This document shows, piece by piece, positions 36,907-42,944 of a DNA stretch of 42,944 nucleotides; within the stretch, counting starts at the first letter, position 1, and each line of letters begins with the position of its first letter. Source of the stretch: Thermomonas sp. GTDB lineage: Bacteria > Pseudomonadota > Gammaproteobacteria > Xanthomonadales > Xanthomonadaceae. Location: assembly GCF_020850895.1 (NCBI RefSeq), contig NZ_JADZDS010000097.1, positions 1 to 42,944 of the forward strand. The letters run 5' to 3'. The notes beneath the pieces were generated by a model, which was given only the letters and a program-made list of their open reading frames with translations, did no database searches and was not told the origin of the DNA. A program made the translations under genes and the position numbers.

Positions 36907-39081
36907 ATGAGTCCCAAGTTCTCCCCCCTGCTGCTTGCCCTGCTGCCGCTGTTGGCCAATGCCCAGTCCACGCGCCCACCGGCGCCCACGACCGACGGCA
37001 ATGAGCAGCCCACCCAGCTGCCCGCCGTGAAGGTGACCGCCCACGATGAGGCCACCCCGCGACAGGAGCGGATCGCTGCCTGGGGCATTGCCACCCCGCA
37101 CGACACCCCGGCGGCGATCAGCGTGATCGGGCGCGACCGCATCGAAGCCCGCCAGATCCGTACCCTGAGTGAACTGGCCCGCGAAGACGCCACGCTCGGG
37201 GACAATTACGCGCCGGTCGGCTATTACCAGAACATCGCGATCCGTGGTTATGCGCTGGACCTCGGCACCGGCTATCGGATCAACAACCTGGCGATGACCG
37301 GCGAACAGCCCATCGCGCTGGAAGACAAGCAGCAGGTCGAAGTGCTCAAGGGCCTGGCCGGCCTGTCCGCCGGGGTGATGGAACCGGGCGGCGTGGTCAA
37401 CTTCGTCAGCAAGCGGCCGGAGGACGTGCGCACGTTGACGCTAGGCGTGGATTCGCGCGGTTCGAGCTATGCCGCGCTGGACCTTGGCGCATGGATCACG
37501 CCGCGCTTCGGCTTGCGCACAAACATCGCCGGCGAACGCATGCACGCCTTCGTGGAGCACGCCGATGGCCGCCGCGCGTTCTTCGCCGTGGCCGCGGACT
37601 GGAAGATCAGCGACGCGACCACGCTCGAGCTGGACCTCAACCATCTCGACAGCGCCCAGCGTTCGGCCTCCGGATACATGCTGATTGGAGGGACGCAGTT
37701 CCCGCAGCACGTGGATCGCCACGCGATGCTCGGCTACCAACCGTGGCAGAAGCCGGTCGCCATCCGCGCCAACAATGCCAGCGCACGCCTGCGCCACGCC
37801 TTCAATGATGACTGGACGCTCCGGCTTGCACTCGGCCGCAGCCGCAGCGTGATCGACGACAACGTCGCCTTCGCCTACGGTTGCTGGTACGTGACGGCCT
37901 GCTCGAACGGCAGCCCGCCCAACTATTTCGCACCGGATGGCAGTTACGACATCTACGACTACCGCAATCCCGGCGATACCCGCACCAGCGACGACGCGCG
38001 GATCACGCTGGAAGGCCACTTCACCACCGGCGGCATCGGGCACGCCCTCACCCTTGGCGTCAGCGCCTTCCATCGCGGTATCAACCGGCATTGGCACGTC
38101 AACGATTACATCGGCACCGGCAACATCAATGATCCGCTGCCGCCCGTGTTCAACCCCTCACCCAAGCAGATCGGCCCGCGCGTGCAGCGCCTGAACAGTT
38201 GGCAGCGGTCTCTTTTTGCGATGGATCGGGTGAGTCTGGACGAGCACTGGCAACTGCTCATCGGCGTGCGCCACATCGACCTCAGCGAACAGGCACGCAG
38301 CAAGAAGAACATCCTCGAACGCGATACCCACCTGCACACGACACTGCCGCAGGTCGCCCTGCTGTGGCAGCCGAATGATGCTCTCACAACCTACGCCAGC
38401 TACAGCGAAGGGCTGTCACTGGGCCAGCAAGCACCGTCATGGACCAGCAACGATGGCGACTCGCTGGCACCACGGCTTTCGCGGCAAGTCGAGGCCGGCA
38501 TCAAATACCGATGGACCCCGCGCCTGGATGTCGATGCCGCCCTGTTCCGCATCCGCCAGCCCTACCAATACGCGCAACCCGACGGCTCCTGGGCCGGCTT
38601 CACCTTCGTCCAACGCGGCGAGGAAGTGCATACCGGACTGGAACTGTCTGCCAACGGGCGCATGGGCGATGCCACCAGCCTGCATGCCAGCCTTGCGCTG
38701 ACGCAGGCACATGCAACAGGCACCGGCACGCCCGCCTATGACGGCCATCAGGTGGTCAACGTGCCGCGCCTGCGCGCCAGCCTGCAGATCGACCACCGGC
38801 TTGCCGGATTGCCGCGAATCACCGTGTTCGGGGGCTGGCGCTATGCCGCAGCCAACCCGGCGACGCCGGACGGGGCATTGAGCGCACCCGCCTACAGCGT
38901 GTTCGATCTCGGCCTGCGGCATGATGGCTCGCTCGATGGCCATGAGGTGAGCACGCAGGTGGGCATCGACAATCTGTTCAACCGCTTCTACTGGCGCGAC
39001 ACCGGCAGCTCGCAGGGCGACAACTACCTGTTCCCGGGCGCACCGCGCCTGCTGCGCCTGACGGTGCGCGTGTCGCTGTGA
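36907..39081 (+). CDS. TonB-dependent outer-membrane receptor, probable thiamine uptake
   Basis: A 724-residue outer-membrane beta-barrel receptor powered by TonB. It has a signal peptide (LLLALLPLLANAQS), a TonB-box-like segment (LPAVKVTAH), a plug domain at about 60-190 (HDTPAAISVIGRDRIEARQ, EVLKGLAGLSAGVMEPGGVVNFVSKRP) and a barrel ending YLFPGAPRLLRLTVRVSL, with the terminal aromatic/aliphatic signature. The TPP riboswitch in front and a PnuT-type permease behind (GTGA overlap) point to thiamine or a precursor as the ligand; the barrel itself resembles siderophore-type receptors. Start ATG 36907. Confidence 0.93.
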   Translation: MSPKFSPLLLALLPLLANAQSTRPPAPTTDGNEQPTQLPAVKVTAHDEATPRQERIAAWGIATPHDTPAAISVIGRDRIEARQIRTLSELAREDATLGDNYAPVGYYQNIAIRGYALDLGTGYRINNLAMTGEQPIALEDKQQVEVLKGLAGLSAGVMEPGGVVNFVSKRPEDVRTLTLGVDSRGSSYAALDLGAWITPRFGLRTNIAGERMHAFVEHADGRRAFFAVAADWKISDATTLELDLNHLDSAQRSASGYMLIGGTQFPQHVDRHAMLGYQPWQKPVAIRANNASARLRHAFNDDWTLRLALGRSRSVIDDNVAFAYGCWYVTACSNGSPPNYFAPDGSYDIYDYRNPGDTRTSDDARITLEGHFTTGGIGHALTLGVSAFHRGINRHWHVNDYIGTGNINDPLPPVFNPSPKQIGPRVQRLNSWQRSLFAMDRVSLDEHWQLLIGVRHIDLSEQARSKKNILERDTHLHTTLPQVALLWQPNDALTTYASYSEGLSLGQQAPSWTSNDGDSLAPRLSRQVEAGIKYRWTPRLDVDAALFRIRQPYQYAQPDGSWAGFTFVQRGEEVHTGLELSANGRMGDATSLHASLALTQAHATGTGTPAYDGHQVVNVPRLRASLQIDHRLAGLPRITVFGGWRYAAANPATPDGALSAPAYSVFDLGLRHDGSLDGHEVSTQVGIDNLFNRFYWRDTGSSQGDNYLFPGAPRLLRLTVRVSL

Positions 39082-39695
39082 GCCTGCCCCTGCACGAGAT
39101 CATCGCCGCCACGCTCAGCGCCACCAGCGTCTGGCTGGGCACCCGCCGCAGTCCGTGGTGCTATCCGGCCGGGCTGGTCTCGGTCAGCGTCTACATCTGG
39201 GTCTATTTCGGCGCCCGGCTGTATTCGGAAGTGCTGCTGCAGTGCATCTGGATCGGCATGCTGGTGCTCGGCTGGTGGCGCTGGCGGCAGCATCTGGATC
39301 GCAGCGGTCACGTCCGCGTGGCGCGGCTGCGGGGCAACGCCGCTGCGCTCCACCTGGCCATCGGCAGCAGTTGCGGGCTGGCGCTGGGCTATGTGATGGC
39401 CACCCACACACCGGCCGCCCTGCCCTGGCTCGACGCCATGCTTACCACCCTGAGCCTGGTCGCGCAGTTCTGGCAGAACCGCCGCCACGCCGCCACCTGG
39501 TGGCTGTGGATCGTGCTGGATCTGGTCTACGTCGGCATGTTCATCAACAAGCACCTGTTCGTCACTGCGGTGCTGTACGCGGGCTTCGTGGTGTTGGCCG
39601 CCAAGGGCCTGCGCGACTGGCGCCGCGCGGCGCAGCAGCAGGCGCAAGCGGATACGACACCGCAGGTTCCCGTCGGAAGCACGCCGCCGGGTTGA
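39078..39695 (+). CDS. pnuT: PnuC-family permease, probable thiamine transporter PnuT
   Basis: A 205-residue inner-membrane protein of the PnuC family, which moves vitamins by facilitated diffusion. About seven hydrophobic segments are seen; family motifs are WCYPAGLVSVSVYIWVYF, the GWWRWRQH turn and WQNRRHAATWWLWIVLDLVYVGMF near the C-terminus. GTG 39078 overlaps the receptor stop codon, so the pair is translationally coupled under the TPP riboswitch. Family members under such riboswitches are thiamine-specific (PnuT) rather than nicotinamide-riboside carriers; the name rests on context. Confidence 0.9.
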   Translation: MSLPLHEIIAATLSATSVWLGTRRSPWCYPAGLVSVSVYIWVYFGARLYSEVLLQCIWIGMLVLGWWRWRQHLDRSGHVRVARLRGNAAALHLAIGSSCGLALGYVMATHTPAALPWLDAMLTTLSLVAQFWQNRRHAATWWLWIVLDLVYVGMFINKHLFVTAVLYAGFVVLAAKGLRDWRRAAQQQAQADTTPQVPVGSTPPG

Positions 39696-39827
39696 ACGCA
39701 ATCCGACTTCACGCCGGATGACATCGGAAGCGTGCCCAAGAGCTCGGCCCCTCGAACCGCGGCATCTGGCGCATTCCCCAGATCCAGTCCTGCCGAGCAT
39801 GGACGCCTCGATCGACACGGACACGGC

Positions 39828-40355
39828 TCAGTACGAAATCAGGAACGCTCCGCCGGTGACGTTGAACGCGGTCGCGGGCGTCGCCGGATCATGGGCGCGG
39901 AAGCTGAATGACGCGCTGATGGAGTCTTGGCGATGCCGCCGGATCATCAGCGTGCCAAAGTTGTGCCGACTCGTATGTGCAAGTCGGCACGGCGGTGCAG
40001 CATCCGCAGAAACTTCCCGGCACGATGGGTCAACGTCCCCAAAGGCTCCATAATCTTCGGCTGTGCCCAGATAGAAGACCCCCTCCTTGCCGGTATAACT
40101 GTGCAACACGAGTTGGATCACTTGACGACCCGAACGGGCCTCGACGAACAGCGCATTGTCCTTGATCCAAAGTCGGCCAGTGCCCGCGAACGGCGTTTCC
40201 CTCCAGCCACCTGGATGCTCCCGGGGATACACGAGCTGGGCCGTGAAGTAGTCGCCTTGGTCGGGAGCATCGTGGATGTTGCAGCCGGGAAGAACGAACA
40301 GCAACAGGGCCACCGCCGCGGTACCGTAGCGGTGCAGTGGGTTCCGTGGCTGCAT
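39828..40355 (-). CDS. Hypothetical lipoprotein
   Basis: A 175-residue predicted lipoprotein (signal YGTAAVALLLFVLPGC, lipid Cys after LPG). The mature part is beta-rich (FTAQLVYPREHPGG, GRLWIKDNALFVEARSGRQVIQLVLHS, SISASFSFRAHDPATPATAFN) with a Cys pair (PSCREVSADAAPPC). AAGGAGG 6 bases before ATG 40355 is the best ribosome site in this area and fixes the start. It converges on pnuT and is divergent from another lipoprotein gene. No family recognised. Confidence 0.8.
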   Translation of the reverse strand: MQPRNPLHRYGTAAVALLLFVLPGCNIHDAPDQGDYFTAQLVYPREHPGGWRETPFAGTGRLWIKDNALFVEARSGRQVIQLVLHSYTGKEGVFYLGTAEDYGAFGDVDPSCREVSADAAPPCRLAHTSRHNFGTLMIRRHRQDSISASFSFRAHDPATPATAFNVTGGAFLISY

Positions 40356-40775
40356 GTCTAGCCTCCTTGAGACGCCACCGCCACATTGCATGCCGCTGCC
40401 TGAATCGGAGCCAGTGCCGCAACGACCGAGGACTTGACTCGGAGGATGCGATGGCCGGGATCGCAAGGAAGAAAGCCCGCTTGAGCCCGGGTTTCGAGTT
40501 CTCTCGCCTGCCACTTCCTGCGGGCCAACGGCCGCGTACCACGGGCGTCTTCCACCTCGGGCGGCCCCCGCGCCGTGGTCACGCATCCACGAGCGCCTGC
40601 CGGCAGCCCAACCGCGTGACGCAGATTTTTTCGATATTGCGTCCTGCACGACACTTCAACATCGGAGTCCACGGCGGCGTCCGTGCAGGCCCGCGAAGCC
40701 TCACGCCCGTCTGTGTCAGACTCAGGCAGCAAACCCACCTCCGAGCGGGCAAATCCGGACGATCAGGAGTTTTCC
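40356..40775. other. 420-base gap between two divergent lipoprotein genes
   Basis: No supported protein gene; open frames here lack protein character. Leftward, TTGAAG and TATCGA 17 bases apart (about 40640-40668) resemble a promoter, and a CCCGG-CTCAAG-CGGGCTTTCTT stretch (about 40470-40492) resembles a terminator, so a small RNA of about 150 bases is conceivable but unproven. Confidence 0.3.
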
Positions 40776-41261
40776 ATGCGCCACGCCTGCCTGTTCATGG
40801 CCACCATCCTGGCAACGTTGTTGGGTGCCGGTGCCACCGGTTGTTCCGGTTCGGGAGACGCCGGGCTCGCGCCTGCCACCCCCTCCGCTTCCGCGGCGGA
40901 TTCTGCAACGGTCGCGACCCAGTCGACGCCGGATTCGACTCAAGCACCGTCCGGGGCTCCCGCCACCTGGCCCCCAGACCTGCAACTTCCGAACGGGATT
41001 GCACTGCTCGGAACGCCGGTCCAGACGGCCGACGGAATGTCTGCAACGCTCAGTTGCTCTGGCAAGGCGTCCACCGCACTGACCGGTCTCACCGCGATGC
41101 TCAACAACGCCGGCTACAAAACGAACTGGCGCTTGCCTGCAGGCGATGCTTCCCAAATCGCCATCCTCAAAGGCAGCGCACGCGGCAAGAACGTGCGCGC
41201 CCAATTCAACGTGACCGCCGAGGGCGTGTGTCACGACGTGGCGTTCTCGGTGAGCGACTGA
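40776..41261 (+). CDS. Hypothetical exported protein, likely lipoprotein
   Basis: A 161-residue exported protein with a signal segment (CLFMATILATLLGAGATGC), a Ser/Thr/Ala/Pro-rich linker (about 30-72) and a small C-terminal domain (LPNGIALLGTPVQTADGMSATLS, LTAMLNNAGYKTNWRLP, IAILKGSARGKNVRAQFNV) with two cysteines (LSCSG, GVCHDV). The lipobox (ATGC) is imperfect. GGAG 6 bases before ATG 40776 supports the start. Function unknown. Confidence 0.78.
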   Translation: MRHACLFMATILATLLGAGATGCSGSGDAGLAPATPSASAADSATVATQSTPDSTQAPSGAPATWPPDLQLPNGIALLGTPVQTADGMSATLSCSGKASTALTGLTAMLNNAGYKTNWRLPAGDASQIAILKGSARGKNVRAQFNVTAEGVCHDVAFSVSD

Positions 41262-41307
41262 CCGCCGCCCTGCGCGGCTGGCGCATGTGCGACGCCCAAG
41301 CCGGGCT

Positions 41308-41544
41308 TCAGAGCGGATCGCTGGACGGATCCCAGGGGTCGGCCGCGCTCAACTGCCCACGCAGCGCGTCCTCATCCGCCGCCGCGATCCAATCCAGCCC
41401 CTCGGCAAGGTTCACCACTTGCAATTGGCCGCGTCGAATCGCGTCGCCGTGCAGCGGACTGAACACCAGCAGGATCACCCCGTAGGACGCATCCAGCACC
41501 GCCGCCTGCCAGCGCTGGCCGTCGGAATCCGCGAATGTGCGCAT
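41308..41544 (-). CDS. Small conserved hypothetical protein
   Basis: A 78-residue acidic protein (MRTFADSDGQRWQAAVLDAS, YGVILLVFSPLHG, ending AADPWDPSSDPL). Similar short proteins starting with MRTF and a W-x-A-A-V strand occur in xanthomonads; no function is known to me. GACAGG just before ATG 41544 may serve as the ribosome site. It converges on the preceding lipoprotein gene and is the last normal-GC gene before the integron. Confidence 0.7.
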   Translation of the reverse strand: MRTFADSDGQRWQAAVLDASYGVILLVFSPLHGDAIRRGQLQVVNLAEGLDWIAAADEDALRGQLSAADPWDPSSDPL

Positions 41545-41651
41545 CCTGTCGACTCTGGTACCAATGCGTCCATTTTAGTCGGATCCGGAAACCTGATGCC
41601 TGAATGCAATTCCAAATACTCAAGACCGCGCAGATCCAAGGACCTCGGAAC

Positions 41652-42623
41652 TCAGCGTCCAAGATCCAGCGGACTGCGCACACCAAGTCCACCACGATTG
41701 AGCACATGAGTATAAATCTGGGTCGTCGATACATCCTTGTGGCCAAGCAGTTCCTGGATCGTGCGAATGTCATAACCCGCCTCCAACAGGTGGGTGGCGA
41801 ATGTATGCCGCAATGTATGCGCGCTAAGCGACTTGACGATCCCGGCTTGAAAGCGCGCCCTCTTGATTGCACGAGACAACACGCCATCATCGACATGGTG
41901 GCGGTGGGTCTTCCCGGTACGAGGATCAACGGAACGATTATCGGAAGGGAACACGAACTGCCATCCGAATTCCTTACCTGCGTTCGGATATTTCCGTGAC
42001 AGCGCGAAAGGCAAGGGAGTTTCCCCGAATCCTTCCGTAAGATCCATTGAATGCAACACGCGTGAGCGCTCGATTTCCCGCTGCAGCGGCTCCTCAAGCG
42101 CGCGAGGAAGCATCGTTCGGCGATCCTTGGCGCCCTTGCCATTGCGCACAAGGATCTCGTTGCGTGAAAAATCCACATCCTTGACCCTCAACCGCAGGCA
42201 TTCCATCAACCGCATCCCCGTGCCATACAGCAAACTGGCCATGAGCCAATTCCGACCATTCAGCAACGATAACAACTGACGCACCTCCTCGCGAGAAAGC
42301 ACAGTTGGCAACCGGCGAGGCCGCTTGGCCCGGAGTACCGACTCCATCCACGGCAGTTCGATGTCCAAAACATCGCGATACAAGAACAACAACGCTGAAA
42401 GGGCTTGGTTCTGCGTACTGGCCGACACCCGCGCTTCAATGGCCAGTTGGCTAAGGAACGCCTCAACCTCCAAGCCCCCCATCTCCCTAGGGTGACGCCG
42501 ACCATTGGCAAAGATGAACCGACGTATCCACCCCAAGTACGCCTGCTCAGTTCGCAAGCTATAGCGTTTTGCGCGTATCTTGCAGCGAACTACCTCCAAC
42601 AGGCCGGGATGTCGCGCAATCAT
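41652..42623 (-). CDS. intI: Integron integrase (IntI, tyrosine recombinase)
   Basis: A site-specific recombinase that inserts and excises integron gene cassettes. Hallmarks are the N-terminal core-binding [17 protein letters not shown], the first catalytic arginine in [51 protein letters not shown] (nucleophile Tyr) and, unlike phage integrases, the IntI-specific insert [21 protein letters not shown]...HRHHVDD. ATG 42623 (323 residues) has AAGGAG 3 bases upstream and matches the usual IntI length; ATG 42665 and GTG 42671 are in-frame alternatives. Base composition is lower in GC than the neighbours, suggesting acquisition. It is transcribed away from the candidate attI. Confidence 0.95.
   Translation of the reverse strand: MIARHPGLLEVVRCKIRAKRYSLRTEQAYLGWIRRFIFANGRRHPREMGGLEVEAFLSQLAIEARVSASTQNQALSALLFLYRDVLDIELPWMESVLRAKRPRRLPTVLSREEVRQLLSLLNGRNWLMASLLYGTGMRLMECLRLRVKDVDFSRNEILVRNGKGAKDRRTMLPRALEEPLQREIERSRVLHSMDLTEGFGETPLPFALSRKYPNAGKEFGWQFVFPSDNRSVDPRTGKTHRHHVDDGVLSRAIKRARFQAGIVKSLSAHTLRHTFATHLLEAGYDIRTIQELLGHKDVSTTQIYTHVLNRGGLGVRSPLDLGR
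41825..41841 (+). repeat. 17-base sequence shared with the intI upstream region
   Basis: TAAGCGACTTGACGATC occurs here inside intI and again, in the same orientation, at 42700-42716 upstream of it. No similarity extends past the 17 bases. Confidence 0.8.
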
Positions 42624-42699
42624 TGTCTCCTTGGCTACATCCCTATTTTTATCCTCATAATCCATACTCACGCGCCTTCGGCCTCATATCTAGCGATGT

Positions 42700-42716
42700 T
42701 AAGCGACTTGACGATC
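42700..42716 (+). repeat. 17-base sequence, second copy, in the intI leader
   Basis: Exact match to 41825-41841 inside the integrase gene, same orientation, located between the intI start and the candidate attI. Confidence 0.8.
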
Positions 42717-42742
42717 TGTAGCATCAGGTAAAGCATTGTTTT

Positions 42743-42763
42743 CTTGTAAGAAATTTCTTGACC
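42743..42763 (+). repeat. Short AT-rich repeats in the intI-attI gap
   Basis: TTCTTG occurs twice at about a 14-base spacing, and the intervening AAGAAATTTCTT is a 12-base palindrome. TTGACC directly follows and could be the -35 of a cassette promoter, though the facing -10 is poor. It may be a regulator site. Confidence 0.35.
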
Positions 42764-42780
42764 ACCTCACGACCATAGTG

Positions 42781-42829
42781 TTAGCCTCTGACCTACACTC
42801 CGCGTCCGGAGTCTACTAGGCGTTAGACC
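42781..42829 (+). other. attI: Candidate integron attI site
   Basis: Core GTTAGAC (42823-42829) fits the GTTRRRY crossover consensus. Four bases upstream is the inverted half-site GTCTACT (42812-42818), giving an L/R simple site; a further same-direction GTTAGCC (42781-42787) resembles the extra integrase-binding repeats of attI. No inverse RYYYAAC partner at the far end is seen, which argues against an attC. Its position in front of intI on the side away from the gene is as expected. Confidence 0.6.
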
Positions 42830-42944
42830 TCAGCGGTTAAGGAATAAAGCGTTTTACGCAAGAGTTTGTCGGCGCGGCTGTTTCTGATGCACGCTCCGGA
42901 ATTTCCTATCGCGCAATGCGGCATTTCCCGTCTCGACTGAATGC
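42824..42944 (+). other. Start of first integron cassette (cut by window edge)
   Basis: If crossover occurs after G42823, the cassette begins here. No intact gene is visible in these 121 bases: the only ATG frame to the right (from 42888) ends after 17 codons, and a leftward frame open from the window edge to about 42857 could be the end of a gene entering from the right. No attC is present yet. Confidence 0.4.

Noticed and set aside
42700-42730. Possible LexA/SOS box before intI
   Set aside because: CTGATGCTACAG reads CTG-N6-CAG; the LexA consensus needs ten bases between CTG and CAG, so it does not fit.

Overview
The window is GC-rich, densely coded chromosomal DNA that most likely comes from a member of the Xanthomonadaceae/Lysobacteraceae (Gammaproteobacteria). 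The pointers are the lrp/queA-tgt-yajC-secD-secF and rsmD-coaD orders, an AsmA-like/mutY/yggX run, a TPP-riboswitch TonB-receptor/PnuT pair, DUF6491-type lipoproteins and a chromosomal integron integrase of the long IntI type. This assignment rests on protein resemblance and gene order; no search was run.

Layout. 1-7.3 kb: a truncated OPT-family transporter, a RelE-like/XRE toxin-antitoxin pair, a POT-family peptide transporter followed by a secreted M13 peptidase, then a rhomboid protease and an alkyltransferase-like (ATL) DNA-repair protein. 7.3-15.1 kb: a small conserved protein, a PhoU-like/Pit phosphate pair behind a likely Pho box, a CNNM/CorC-type CBS membrane protein, a PhnD-like periplasmic binding protein fused by a 4-base overlap to a GGDEF-EAL enzyme, and trmJ. 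15.1-22.0 kb: suhB, then the leftward queA-tgt-yajC-secD-secF operon (tRNA queuosine and protein export). 22-29.5 kb: an Lrp-type regulator divergent from a class III aminotransferase, upp, an MBL hydrolase, and the leftward group rsmD-coaD-lipoprotein-ggt. 29.5-33.3 kb: ftsY, then three genes coupled by ATGA overlaps (AsmA-like, mutY, yggX). 33.3-41.5 kb: lipoproteins, tRNA-Phe, a secreted amidase, and a TPP riboswitch driving an outer-membrane receptor and PnuT-type thiamine permease. 41.6 kb to the end: an integron integrase, a candidate attI and the start of the first cassette, in visibly lower-GC DNA.

The most unusual feature is a family of intergenic elements made of five consecutive hairpins (A-E), present three times (25494-25668, 33811-33953, 36377-36526). 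Stem sequences differ between copies but remain paired. A lone copy of the terminal hairpin lies at 6169-6195, and a related, larger palindrome at 25675-25781. I cannot tell whether the family has been described elsewhere.
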